Source: DYCT01 sp051875715 (lineage in GTDB: Bacteria; Bacteroidota; Bacteroidia; Bacteroidales; Bacteroidaceae). Taken from it: a stretch of DNA of 64,000 bases. The stretch lies in NCBI GenBank assembly GCA_051875715.1, contig JBJEHD010000007.1, positions 18,212 to 82,211 on the forward strand, in the 5' to 3' direction. Below are positions 52,741 through 61,433 of the stretch, piece after piece (within the stretch, counting starts at the first letter, position 1; every line of letters begins with the position of its first letter). A program made the position numbers and the translations under genes. Below the pieces are notes generated by a model. That model ran no database searches. It saw nothing but the letters and a program-made list of their open reading frames with translations, and was not told the origin of the DNA.

Positions 52741-54069
52741 ATGATGATGAGACCATTCAACGAAATCAAGGTGGCCGTGGCCGGCACGGGCTACGTGGGG
52801 CTGAGCATCGCCACCCTGCTGGCGCAACACCACGAAGTCACGGCGGTGGACGTCGTCGCCGAGAAGGTGGAGAAAATCAACCGCCGCGTCTCGCCCATCC
52901 AGGACGAGTACATCGAGAAGTATTTCGCCGAGAAGCCCCTGCGGCTGACGGCCACGCTGGACGGCCGTTCGGCCTATCGCGACGCCGACTTCGTCGTCAT
53001 CGCCGCGCCCACCAACTACGACCCCGAGAAGAACTATTTCGACACCTCCCACGTCGAGGAAGTCGTCGACCTGGTGCTGGAGGTCAACCCCGACGCTGTG
53101 ATGGTCATCAAGTCCACCATCCCCGTGGGCTACAGCCGCAGCCTCTACCTGAAGTACGCCCGGCAGGGCGCGAAGCGGCTCAACCTCCTTTTCTCGCCTG
53201 AGTTCCTGCGCGAGAGCAAGGCGTTGTACGACAATCTTTACCCAAGCCGCATCATCGTGGGCTGCCCCAAACTCATCGACCGCGATGACTTCCGCTCTGA
53301 AAACGAGGCCATCGGCCGGCTGACGGACGTGGAGGCCATGCTGCAGGCCGCCCGCACCTTCGCCGCCCTGCTGCAGGAAGGCGCGCTGAAGCCCGACGTC
53401 GACACCCTGTTCATGGGCACGAAGGAGGCCGAGGCCGTCAAACTCTTTGCCAACACCTACCTGGCCCTGCGCGTCAGCTATTTCAACGAACTGGACACCT
53501 ACGCCGAGATGAAAGGGCTGGACACGCAGAGCATCATCACCGGGGTAGGGCTGGACCCCCGCATCGGCACGCACTACAACAACCCCTCGTTCGGCTACGG
53601 CGGCTACTGCCTGCCCAAGGACACGAAGCAGTTGCTGGCCAACTATCGCGACGTCCCCGAGAACCTCATCGAGGCCATCGTGGAGAGCAACCGCACGCGC
53701 AAGGACTACATTGCCGACGCCGTGCTGCGCAAGGCCGGCTGGTACGGCTACTCCACGCACAACCAGTTCGGCGCCGAGCCCGCCCAGTGCGTCATCGGGG
53801 TGTACCGGCTCACCATGAAGGCCCATTCCGACAACTTCCGCCAGTCCGCCATCCAGGGCATCATGAAGCGCATCAAGGCCAAGGGAGCCGAGGTCGTCAT
53901 CTACGAGCCCACGCTTCCCGCCGGCAGCACCTTCTTCGGCAGCCGGGTGGTGGGCGACCTCGAGGCCTTCAAGGCCGAAAGCCGGGCCATCATCGCCAAT
54001 CGCTACGACCCCTGCCTCGACGACGTGGCCGACAAGGTCTACACGCGCGACATCTTCCGGCGGGATTAG
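52741..54069 (+). CDS. UDP-glucose/GlcNAc-type nucleotide-sugar 6-dehydrogenase
   Basis: 442 residues. NAD-binding VAVAGTGYVGLSIATLLA, then KSTIPVG, the family LLFSPEFLRESKA, and the catalytic cysteine Cys290 in GYGGYCLPKDTKQL. It oxidises a UDP-hexose to the uronic acid for capsule or exopolysaccharide. The exact sugar is not assigned because neighbours are unrelated. Three adjacent ATGs (52741, 52744, 52747) can start translation; GAAAGGAG upstream favours the first. Confidence 0.9.
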   Translation: MMMRPFNEIKVAVAGTGYVGLSIATLLAQHHEVTAVDVVAEKVEKINRRVSPIQDEYIEKYFAEKPLRLTATLDGRSAYRDADFVVIAAPTNYDPEKNYFDTSHVEEVVDLVLEVNPDAVMVIKSTIPVGYSRSLYLKYARQGAKRLNLLFSPEFLRESKALYDNLYPSRIIVGCPKLIDRDDFRSENEAIGRLTDVEAMLQAARTFAALLQEGALKPDVDTLFMGTKEAEAVKLFANTYLALRVSYFNELDTYAEMKGLDTQSIITGVGLDPRIGTHYNNPSFGYGGYCLPKDTKQLLANYRDVPENLIEAIVESNRTRKDYIADAVLRKAGWYGYSTHNQFGAEPAQCVIGVYRLTMKAHSDNFRQSAIQGIMKRIKAKGAEVVIYEPTLPAGSTFFGSRVVGDLEAFKAESRAIIANRYDPCLDDVADKVYTRDIFRRD

Positions 54070-54140
54070 GCCGGGGCAGAGAGGCCGACGAAAAAAACTG
54101 CCGCGCACATCGTTCTGTCCCCGTAGGGACGAAGGCGTGC

Positions 54141-54206
54141 GCGAGTACTCACGTGGCCCGATGCGAGTACTCGCTCAGCCCGGTGTGAGTACTCGCATGA
54201 GGACGG
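54141..54206. repeat. 22-nt periodic repeat with GAGTACTC core
   Basis: GCGAGTACTC at 54141 and 54163 and GTGAGTACTC at 54185 start exactly 22 bases apart. Each holds the palindrome GAGTACTC; the second extends to GCGAGTACTCGC. The array lies in the 173-base gap between two convergent genes (dehydrogenase and RmuC). Compare 15029-15119. Confidence 0.75.
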
Positions 54207-54242
54207 GTGCCGCCGGCGTGTTTCCCTCCTCTGCGTGCCGCC

Positions 54243-55466
54243 TTATTCTTCCCCTTCTTCCGTGGGCAGCAGTTTCTCCGCTTCTTCCGGCGGGAGAGCC
54301 TCCACGTTGCGCAGCCGCCGCTCGATGGCGCGGGTGCGTTTCCCCATCACTTCCTCCAGCTGGTCGCCGGCGGCGTGGAGGTTTTTCTGCACCTTCTGCA
54401 GCAGGCCGCCGAACTTGCCGAACTCGGTCTTGACGGCCCCGAGCGTGGTCCACACCTCGGCCGTGCGACGCTGGATGGCCAGCGTGCGAAATCCCATCTG
54501 CAGGCTGCTGAGAAGGGCTCCCAGCGTGGTGGGCCCGGCCACCACCACCCGCCATTCGCGTTGCAGTTGCTCCACCAGGGCCGTGCGGCGGACCACCTCG
54601 GCGTAGATGCCTTCGAACGGGAGGAACAGCAGGGCGAAGTCGGTGGTGAAGGGCGGGTCGACGTATTTGTCGTGGATGTCGCGTGCCATGCGCCTGAGGG
54701 TGGCTTCGAGCTGGCGCGAGGCGGCTTCGGCCCGGACGGTGTCGCCGGCCTCGAGGGCGTCGGCATACTGCTCGTAGGCATCCTTGGGGAATTTGGCGTC
54801 GATGGGCAGGTAGACGGCCTGGAGGGAGTCGTCGCGGCCGGGAAGTTTGATGGCGTATTCCACAAACTCCGTCGCGCCCCGCTTGGTCTTGACGTTGGCC
54901 TCGTATTGCTCGGGGCTCAGCATCTGCTCGAGCAGCGCGCCCAGTTGCACCTCGCCGAAGGTGCCGCGCATCTTGACGTTGCCCAACACGCGTTTCAGTC
55001 CGCCTACGTCCTGGGCCAGCGTGCGCATCTCGCCCAGGCCCTTCTGCACGTCCTCCAGTTGCGAACGCACCAGGGCGAACGACTGGCCGATGCGCTGGTC
55101 CAGCGTCTGCTGCAGCTTCTCTTCGACCACGGCCCGCATCTCGTCGAGCCGGCGCTCGGTGGAGCGCACCAGGGCCTCTTGCGCCTGCATCATCGACTGG
55201 AATTTCTCGCGTTGCACCTCGCCCGTCAGCTGGAAATGCTGGTCCATCAGTTGCCTCATCTGGGCGGCGAGGCGGTCGAACGATTGGGTCAGTTCGCTAC
55301 GGAAGTCGCGGATGGTGCGGCTCAGTTCTTCGCGGTTCTGGCGGAGGTGTTCGTCCAGGGCGCGGTTGTCCTCCACGGTACGTTTCGTCCGGACGAGGAG
55401 GACGAGGAGCCCGGCCTCGATGGCGAGGGAGGCCAGGAGCAGAAGCAGGATTGGGGTGGTTTGCAT
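54243..55466 (-). CDS. rmuC: DNA recombination protein RmuC
   Basis: 407 residues from MQTTPILL. One N-terminal membrane segment precedes a long coiled coil (about 40-170). The RmuC domain (about 170-375) contains GNVKMRGTFGEVQLGALLEQ, LPIDAKFPKDAY, FLPFEGIYAEVV and MGFRTLAIQ. A putative nuclease-fold protein that limits DNA inversions in E. coli; role by family. The frame open to 55604 is too long, as the -7 box at 55490 lies inside it. Confidence 0.93.
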   Translation of the reverse strand: MQTTPILLLLLASLAIEAGLLVLLVRTKRTVEDNRALDEHLRQNREELSRTIRDFRSELTQSFDRLAAQMRQLMDQHFQLTGEVQREKFQSMMQAQEALVRSTERRLDEMRAVVEEKLQQTLDQRIGQSFALVRSQLEDVQKGLGEMRTLAQDVGGLKRVLGNVKMRGTFGEVQLGALLEQMLSPEQYEANVKTKRGATEFVEYAIKLPGRDDSLQAVYLPIDAKFPKDAYEQYADALEAGDTVRAEAASRQLEATLRRMARDIHDKYVDPPFTTDFALLFLPFEGIYAEVVRRTALVEQLQREWRVVVAGPTTLGALLSSLQMGFRTLAIQRRTAEVWTTLGAVKTEFGKFGGLLQKVQKNLHAAGDQLEEVMGKRTRAIERRLRNVEALPPEEAEKLLPTEEGEE

Positions 55467-55489
55467 AAGTCGTTTCGGGTTTTTCCCGG

Positions 55490-55497
55490 CAAAAATA
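55490..55497 (-). promoter_or_regulatory. -7 box for rmuC
   Basis: TATTTTTG on the minus strand, 23 bases before the start. Confidence 0.5.
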
Positions 55498-55531
55498 GGG
55501 ATTTTCATTCGTACAGACGAAGGGTTTTGCC

Positions 55532-55539
55532 TACTTTTG
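55532..55539 (+). promoter_or_regulatory. -7 box for the small lipoprotein gene
   Basis: TACTTTTG ends 33 bases before the ATG at 55573. Confidence 0.5.
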
Positions 55540-55572
55540 CCCATGTAAACAAAACGACAAGGAGGAAGCAAG

Positions 55573-55971
55573 ATGAAAACGAAGATACGCAGATACGTGG
55601 GCATGGCGGCCCTGATGGCGGCCTTGACGGCGGGACTTTCGTCGTGCGACGTGACGTTTTATCCGGGTGAGCGCCCGATCACGATGACCGACTACCTGTG
55701 CGGACCGGTATGGACCGACGTGTGGGAGGCCGACTACCACCGCTACGAGCAGCGCTTCGTCTTCTACTCCGGCGGACGCGGCGTGGAATATTTCTACGAC
55801 AACGGACTGGAGTGGCGCTACGACTTTTGGTGGGAATGGGAGCGCGGTAGCACGCGAAACATCCGTATGGTCTATGCCGACGGCACTTCCTACCTGGACG
55901 ACGTCAGCATCCGGCAGGGCGTGCTCCGAGGCTACCTCAACAACGAGTATGTGGAGTTTGTGGCCCGATAG
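55573..55971 (+). CDS. Small lipoprotein of unknown function
   Basis: 132 residues. The N-terminus MKTKIRRYVGMAALMAALTAG with lipobox LSSC makes a lipoprotein. The mature part is rich in aromatic residues and beta-strands (RFVFYSGGRGVEYFYDN, WRYDFWWEW), similar to small Bacteroidota envelope lipoproteins of unknown role. No family recognised. It is followed by menA at 46 bases and may share its transcript. Confidence 0.75.
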   Translation: MKTKIRRYVGMAALMAALTAGLSSCDVTFYPGERPITMTDYLCGPVWTDVWEADYHRYEQRFVFYSGGRGVEYFYDNGLEWRYDFWWEWERGSTRNIRMVYADGTSYLDDVSIRQGVLRGYLNNEYVEFVAR

Positions 55972-56016
55972 CGAAGGAACGGACAGAAAATTAATTGGAA
56001 ATAACAAGAAAAGAAC

Positions 56017-56910
56017 ATGAAACGAACTTGGAAAGATTGGGTGGTGGCCGTACGGCCCTGGTCGTTTCCGGCATCGGCCATGCCGGTGGTGGCGACGCTG
56101 TGTTACCTCTATTGGTATGGAATGGATATGGACTGGACGGGCGGCCTGCTGGCCCTGCTGGGCATGGTGCTGTTTCAGGCAGCCGGCAACACCTGGAGCG
56201 ACTATTTCGACTACAAACGCGGGGTGGACGCTCCCGACACGTTGGGCGTACGCATCCTGACGGACGGCGTGTTTCGTCCGCGCGAGGTGATGGCCTTGTC
56301 CGTCGGGTTGCTGACGGCGGCCGTGGCCGTGGGGCTTGCGCTGGTGTGGAGGGCCGGATGGCCCGTGCTGGCGGTGGGCCTCGGCGGAGTGGCCTGCACG
56401 TTGCTCTATCCGCCCTTGAAGTACAGGGCCTGGGGCGACGTGGTCATCCTGATGGCCTATGCCGTGCTGCCCTCCCTGGGCACGTCCTACGTGGCCTGTG
56501 CGGCCTTCGAGCCCATTGTGCTCGTGTTGGTGCCGCCCGTCGGGCTCATCACGGTGGCCATCCTGCACGCCAACAACACGCGCGACGTGGCGACCGACCG
56601 CCGTGCCTCCATCCGCACCCTGCCGATGGCCATCGGCACGCGGGCCTCGGTGCGCCTGTATCGGGCCGAGGTGCTTGTCCCGTTCGTCTGGCTGGCAGGC
56701 GGCATCTGTCTGGGTTGTTTCCCCGTCTGGGCCTTGCTGGCGTTCGTCGCCCTGAAGCCTGCGCTGGCGGCCGCCCGCTGCATGGATGGCTTCCCCACGC
56801 AGGGGCAGAAGGCCATCGCCCGGCTGGACGAGTCGACGGCTCAGCTGCAACTGATGTTCAGCGTATTGTTGTCGGCGGCCCTGCTGGTGTCGGCCTGGAC
56901 CGGTTTGTAA
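56017..56910 (+). CDS. menA: 1,4-dihydroxy-2-naphthoate polyprenyltransferase (UbiA family)
   Basis: 297 residues, about eight membrane segments. Two Asp-rich motifs bind magnesium and the polyprenyl diphosphate: NTWSDYFDYKRGVD and NNTRDVATDRRAS. The N-terminal VVAVRPWSFPASAMPV and the second motif are the menA pattern within the UbiA superfamily. It attaches the isoprenoid tail in menaquinone synthesis in the inner membrane. A tail specific to other UbiA members cannot be fully excluded. Confidence 0.88.
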   Translation: MKRTWKDWVVAVRPWSFPASAMPVVATLCYLYWYGMDMDWTGGLLALLGMVLFQAAGNTWSDYFDYKRGVDAPDTLGVRILTDGVFRPREVMALSVGLLTAAVAVGLALVWRAGWPVLAVGLGGVACTLLYPPLKYRAWGDVVILMAYAVLPSLGTSYVACAAFEPIVLVLVPPVGLITVAILHANNTRDVATDRRASIRTLPMAIGTRASVRLYRAEVLVPFVWLAGGICLGCFPVWALLAFVALKPALAAARCMDGFPTQGQKAIARLDESTAQLQLMFSVLLSAALLVSAWTGL

Positions 56911-56935
56911 AACAGAAGGAGAAGTGGAGGACGCG

Positions 56936-57556
56936 ATGAAGATGAAACGTTTGACGGCATCGTTGGTGCTGGCCGCCGGATTGTGGGCGGTGATGTTCGC
57001 CCCGTGCATGGCGGCGTATGTCGATTTCTGGGGGATGATGACCCTGTCGGCCTTGGGGTTGGCAGGGCTGGCTTCGTGGTTCAATCCCGGTTGGTGGCGA
57101 GGGCTGCGTTTCGGCCCGGCGCAGTGGCTTTGGGGTATAGGCCTGGCCGTGGTGCTCTGGGGCGTGTTCTGGGTGGGCGACAAGGTGGCGGCCTGGCTGT
57201 TCAGTTTCGCCCGTACGCAGGTCGACTCCATCTACGGCATGAAGACGGGCGAGCAGGCCTGGCTGCTGACGGTGCTGATGCTTTTCCTGATAGGGCCGGC
57301 CGAGGAGATTTTTTGGCGTGGCTATGTGCAGCGCACGCTTGCCGACCGTTTTTCGCCGAACGTGGGCTATGTGCTGGCCACCCTGCTGTATGCCGGAGTC
57401 CACGCGCCCTCGTGCAACTTCATGCTGCTGATGGCCGCCGCCGTGGCCGGTGCGGTGTGGGGCTTGTTCTATCGGCTGCTGCCGGGCCATCTGACGGCCC
57501 TCATCGTCTCGCACGCGCTGTGGGACGTGGCCGTTTTCATCTGGTTTCCCATCTGA
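56936..57556 (+). CDS. CPBP-family intramembrane metalloprotease
   Basis: 206 residues, about six membrane segments. The CPBP/Abi motifs are visible: GPAEEIFWRGYVQ (EExxxR), then YAGVHAPS, then VSHALWDV with the second His. Members cleave substrates inside the membrane, acting in prenyl-protein processing, signalling or bacteriocin immunity. The substrate is unknown. The ATG at 56936 follows menA by 25 bases, and GTG at 56924 also opens the frame. Convergent with ispE (25-base gap). Confidence 0.88.
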   Translation: MKMKRLTASLVLAAGLWAVMFAPCMAAYVDFWGMMTLSALGLAGLASWFNPGWWRGLRFGPAQWLWGIGLAVVLWGVFWVGDKVAAWLFSFARTQVDSIYGMKTGEQAWLLTVLMLFLIGPAEEIFWRGYVQRTLADRFSPNVGYVLATLLYAGVHAPSCNFMLLMAAAVAGAVWGLFYRLLPGHLTALIVSHALWDVAVFIWFPI

Positions 57557-57581
57557 CACGCCCACCGCACGCACGCCTTTT

Positions 57582-58409
57582 TCAGACGGCGCATTCGCCC
57601 GTCCACACGAAGCAGCCGGGGAACCAGGCGGAGGCCTGCTCCGGTCGGTCGGCAAACAGACCGAAGACCGACGAACCCGAGCCGGACATGGAGGCGTAGG
57701 CGGCACCGTGGGCGTAGAGCGAACGCTTGACGGCCCCGATGGCCGGATGAAGGGGGAAGACGCTGTCCTCGAAATCGTTCTTCAAAAGGTCTCGCCACGC
57801 TTCCACGGGCCGGCCGACAATCTCGCGGACGGAGAGGGCCGGCCTCTGCGGACGTATCAGCGCGAACGCATCGCGCGTGGACACGAAGATGTCCGGCTTC
57901 ACCACGACCAGGTGCCATCCCTTCAGCGAGAGGCGGACGGACTCGAACCGGTCGCCGATGCGGGTGGCAAACACGGGTTGGTTTCGGACGAAAAAGGCGC
58001 AATCGGCCCCCAAGGTGCTGGCGTACGCCTCCAACTCGGCGTCGGAGAGGTGCAGTCCGCCCAGTTCGTTCAGCAGTTTCAGCATGAAGGCCGCATCGGC
58101 CGAGCCTCCTCCCAAGCCCGCCCCCGAAGGGATTTGCTTGTGCAGGTAGGCATCGACGGGCGGCAGGCGGTGGCTTGTCTGCAGCAGGCGGTAGGCCTTC
58201 ATCACGAGGTTGTCCCCGGTGTTTCCGCCGACGGGCGTTCCGCCCATGTGCAGCGTGCAGCCTTCCGCTTCCCTGTCGTGGGGGACTACTTCGAGGGCGT
58301 CGGCCAGCCCTATCGGGTAGAACACGGTCTCGAGGTTGTGGTAGCCGTCGGGCCGGCGCTCCACGACGTTCAGCCCCAGGTTTATCTTTGCGTTCGGAAA
58401 TGTAATCAT
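57582..58409 (-). CDS. ispE: 4-diphosphocytidyl-2-C-methyl-D-erythritol kinase
   Basis: 275 residues from MITFPNAKINLGL. GHMP kinase motifs: AKINLGLNVVERRPDGYHN, the ATP loop PSGAGLGGGSADAAF, and GSGSSVFGLF near the C-terminus. It phosphorylates CDP-ME in the non-mevalonate isoprenoid pathway; the product supplies isoprenoids for the menaquinone tail. The frame open to 58559 is longer than the family; the -7 box at 58446 lies between. Confidence 0.95.
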   Translation of the reverse strand: MITFPNAKINLGLNVVERRPDGYHNLETVFYPIGLADALEVVPHDREAEGCTLHMGGTPVGGNTGDNLVMKAYRLLQTSHRLPPVDAYLHKQIPSGAGLGGGSADAAFMLKLLNELGGLHLSDAELEAYASTLGADCAFFVRNQPVFATRIGDRFESVRLSLKGWHLVVVKPDIFVSTRDAFALIRPQRPALSVREIVGRPVEAWRDLLKNDFEDSVFPLHPAIGAVKRSLYAHGAAYASMSGSGSSVFGLFADRPEQASAWFPGCFVWTGECAV

Positions 58410-58445
58410 AGGTCGGGTAGTGTATGCATGCTTTGTTCCAGCCGC

Positions 58446-58453
58446 CAAAGGTA
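58446..58453 (-). promoter_or_regulatory. -7 box for ispE
   Basis: TACCTTTG on the minus strand, 36 bases before the start. Confidence 0.5.
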
Positions 58454-58571
58454 CGCTTTCCTTTCGGAACACGAAAGCGTGACAGACGGAAAAAGCCGTG
58501 GCGTACGGCAATGAACAGCCGGACATAAGACAGGCTGCATCTCGGAAAAACAATTTCAAGCCGGTGCTTGA

Positions 58572-58601
58572 TTGTTTTTCTCTTGGCTTGCACTATCTTT
58601 G
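58572..58601 (+). promoter_or_regulatory. Promoter of dnaB
   Basis: TTG (58572-58574) and TATCTTTG (58594-58601) are 19 bases apart, the best-spaced pair in the window; the box ends 22 bases before the ATG. Confidence 0.65.
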
Positions 58602-58623
58602 TCCACCCAAAAAGAGAAGAGTC

Positions 58624-60180
58624 ATGGAACAACCGAAGAAGACAACAAGGGCGGCCAAGCCACGGGCAATCGCCACCGACGAGTACGGACACCTGCAGCC
58701 ACAGGCACTGGAACTGGAAGAGGCCGTGCTGGGCGCACTGATGATAGAGAAGGATGCGTATTCGCTGGTGAGCGAAATCTTGCGCGCAGAGTCGTTTTAC
58801 GAACGGCGTCACCAACTGATCTATGCAGCCATCACGGACCTCGCCGTACAACAGAAGCCGGTGGACATCCTCACCGTAGCGGAACAACTGCGCAAGAGGG
58901 GAGACCTCGACGAAGCCGGCGGACCGTTCTACATCACCCAACTGAGCGGAAAGGTAGCTTCGTCGGCACACATCGAATACCACGCACGCATCATCGCGCA
59001 GAAATACCTGGCCCGACAACTGATTTCCTTCACCAGCGACATCCAGACCAAGGCGTTCGACACCACGGTCGACGTGGACGACCTGATGCAGGACGCCGAG
59101 GGAAAACTCTTCGAAATATCGCAACGGAACCTCAAGAAAGACTACACGCAAATCAACCCCGTCATCCAGGAGGCGTACGAGATGCTGCAGAAGGCCGCGG
59201 CCCGCACCGACGGATTGAGCGGATTGGAAAGCGGATTTCATGCGCTGGACAAGATTACCTCGGGATGGCAGAACTCCGACCTCATCATCATCGCCGCCCG
59301 ACCGGCCATGGGAAAGACGGCCTTCGTGCTGTCGATGGCCAAGAACATCGCGGTAAATTTCAAAACACCATTGGCCCTCTTCTCGTTGGAAATGAGCAAC
59401 GTGCAGTTGGTGAACCGACTTATCGTGAACGTGTGCGAGATTCCGGGCGAGAAAATAAAAAGCGGACAATTGGCCCCGTATGAGTGGGGACAGTTGGACT
59501 ATAAAATCAAGGAACTGTATGACGCACCGCTCTACGTGGACGACACGCCTTCGCTCTCGGTGTTCGAACTGCGTACGAAGGCTCGACGCCTGGTGCGTGA
59601 GCATGGCGTGAAACTCATCATGATTGACTACCTGCAGTTGATGAACGCCAGCGGCATGTCGTTCGGAAGCCGACAGGAGGAGGTCAGCACCATCTCGCGT
59701 TCGCTGAAGGGGTTGGCCAAGGAACTGAACATCCCCATCATAGCCCTGTCGCAGCTGAACCGTGGCGTGGAGAGCCGTGAGGGACGCGACGGAAAACGTC
59801 CGCAACTGAGCGACCTGCGCGAGTCCGGCGCCATCGAGCAGGATGCCGACATGGTGCTCTTCATCCACCGCCCGGAATATTACAAGATATACAAGGACGA
59901 GGAGACGGGAAACGACCTGCGCGGCATGGCCGAAATCATCATTGCCAAGCACCGAAACGGCGCGGTGGGCGACGTGCTGCTGCGGTTCCGAAGCGAGTTC
60001 GCCCGCTTTCAGAATCCGGACGACGACATGATCATCCCGCTGCCGAACGAGGGCGGGGTGGTGGCTTCGCGCAAGAACGCAGGGGGGCACGACGGACCGC
60101 CGCCTCCACCGATGGAGGCCATGCCGGACGCTCCTTCGCCCTTCGGCGGGGGTGGGTTCGACGGACCGTTGCCGTTCTGA
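58624..60180 (+). CDS. dnaB: Replicative DNA helicase DnaB
   Basis: 518 residues. The N-terminal helicase-binding domain (about 20-140; EEAVLGALMIEKDAYS) is followed by the RecA-like motor: Walker A ARPAMGKTAF near residue 230, LFSLEMSN, Walker B LIMIDYLQLM, and QLNRGVESR. It is the hexameric fork helicase. The C-terminal 35 residues are low-complexity Gly/Pro (GPPPPPMEAM...), unlike the usual short end. The ATG at 58624 is chosen by the promoter position. Confidence 0.96.
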   Translation: MEQPKKTTRAAKPRAIATDEYGHLQPQALELEEAVLGALMIEKDAYSLVSEILRAESFYERRHQLIYAAITDLAVQQKPVDILTVAEQLRKRGDLDEAGGPFYITQLSGKVASSAHIEYHARIIAQKYLARQLISFTSDIQTKAFDTTVDVDDLMQDAEGKLFEISQRNLKKDYTQINPVIQEAYEMLQKAAARTDGLSGLESGFHALDKITSGWQNSDLIIIAARPAMGKTAFVLSMAKNIAVNFKTPLALFSLEMSNVQLVNRLIVNVCEIPGEKIKSGQLAPYEWGQLDYKIKELYDAPLYVDDTPSLSVFELRTKARRLVREHGVKLIMIDYLQLMNASGMSFGSRQEEVSTISRSLKGLAKELNIPIIALSQLNRGVESREGRDGKRPQLSDLRESGAIEQDADMVLFIHRPEYYKIYKDEETGNDLRGMAEIIIAKHRNGAVGDVLLRFRSEFARFQNPDDDMIIPLPNEGGVVASRKNAGGHDGPPPPPMEAMPDAPSPFGGGGFDGPLPF

Positions 60181-60187
60181 CGGGGAG

Positions 60188-61240
60188 TTAGAACCGAACC
60201 ATCAGTTCCACCACAGCCTTGTCTTGTTCCGACTCCAGTGCCGCGGAGCCTTCGGGGTAGAAATACTTCTCGTAGTTCAGGCGAAGGTCGGCCACGAACC
60301 GCTTCGCGGCCATGCTGAGGGTGATGCCCCCGGTGGCGCGGTGGCGGCGGGCATCGTCGATGCGAAGCCGGCCGGTGGATTCGTCGGCACGGCCGTTGCT
60401 GTGGTCGGTCATCATGTCGTAGCGCAGCAGGAAGGAAATGTGGCTGAACACCTTGCGCAGGGGCAGGGCGTAAAGCGCCATGGCATTGGCCGCGTGCACG
60501 TTCTGAAACGCATGGTCGGCGTAGTGCTTGTAAAGGTATTCGGCCTCGAGGTGCCATCCGGCGCGCTCGAAATACGTGCCCACATCGTACATGAAGATGC
60601 GTACGGCCTCCGGCTGGATGGTCTGCATGCTCAGGGTGAGGTTGTAGCCATCGGCCGGAAACCACTGGGCCTTGGCCGTATAGTTGAAATTCGTTTGCCA
60701 ATGCTTTTGCTCGCTGATGCCGTCGCCGTTGTAGAAACCCGCCTCCAGGACGAGGGGGACGTGTCCGGCGAAATCGTAACCCAGGGTGAGGCCCACGTCG
60801 CGCACGTTGCCCACCTGTTTGGCGATGAACGAACGGTTGGCGAAGTAGCGCAAGTGGGGCGAGCGGTGGGCGTCGATGGTGAAGGGGACGCGCATCTGAC
60901 CCAATGTCGCACTCAATCCACGCCAGGGAAACAACTTGGCATAGGCATCCAGCATCTTGATTTTGCCCTCGTCGGACAGGTCAATCTCAGCCTTGTAGGC
61001 TACGGAGGGGTGGACGTTTCCCGTGAGGCTGAACCGGGCGTTGCGCACCTGAAAGCGGCCTGCCTCCATCTCCGGTTGGTACTCGAATTTGCCGCGCAGG
61101 GTGCCGTGTATCTCCGGCCGGTAATCCTGGGCCTCCATCTTCGCTTTTTCCAGTTTCTTTCCGTCGTCGCAGGCTGGCTCCTGTGCCTGGAGGCCGGCGG
61201 CCAACAGCAGGGATGCGGCAAGGCAGATGCATTGTCTCAT
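60188..61240 (-). CDS. Phosphate-selective porin OprO/OprP-like outer-membrane protein
   Basis: 350 residues from MRQCICLAA. The signal peptide ends in GLQAQ. A short coiled segment (KKLEKAKMEAQDY) leads to a beta-barrel of about 16 strands ending in VVELMVRF with terminal Phe. The pattern DAYAKLFPWRGLSATLGQMRVPFT and RYFANRSFIAKQVGNVRDVGLTLGYDF fits the OprO/P family. Substrate probably a small anion or unrelated solute; phosphate is not proven. Convergent with dnaB, 7 bases apart. Confidence 0.8.
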   Translation of the reverse strand: MRQCICLAASLLLAAGLQAQEPACDDGKKLEKAKMEAQDYRPEIHGTLRGKFEYQPEMEAGRFQVRNARFSLTGNVHPSVAYKAEIDLSDEGKIKMLDAYAKLFPWRGLSATLGQMRVPFTIDAHRSPHLRYFANRSFIAKQVGNVRDVGLTLGYDFAGHVPLVLEAGFYNGDGISEQKHWQTNFNYTAKAQWFPADGYNLTLSMQTIQPEAVRIFMYDVGTYFERAGWHLEAEYLYKHYADHAFQNVHAANAMALYALPLRKVFSHISFLLRYDMMTDHSNGRADESTGRLRIDDARRHRATGGITLSMAAKRFVADLRLNYEKYFYPEGSAALESEQDKAVVELMVRF

Positions 61241-61389
61241 GATAGGTTTTGAATTAGGGGTTTGGTTTCGTGCGGCAAAGATGGCCTTTTTTCGGCAGAA
61301 ACGTGTGACAAATGTGTGACATTTCCGTCCGCTCGTGCACCTTCTTTGCATTTTCGCCCCAAATGTTTCGGCCCTACCAAAAATCTTAT

Positions 61390-61397
61390 TAAATTTG
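61390..61397 (+). promoter_or_regulatory. -7 box for pheT
   Basis: TAAATTTG ends 36 bases before the ATG at 61434. Confidence 0.5.
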
Positions 61398-61433
61398 CAG
61401 GTCTTTTTAGAAACGTATAATTATTGTAACAAT

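Noticed and set aside
57469..60090. Minus-strand open frame of about 870 codons
   Set aside because: Antisense to dnaB and merging with a frame of ispE; no domain.
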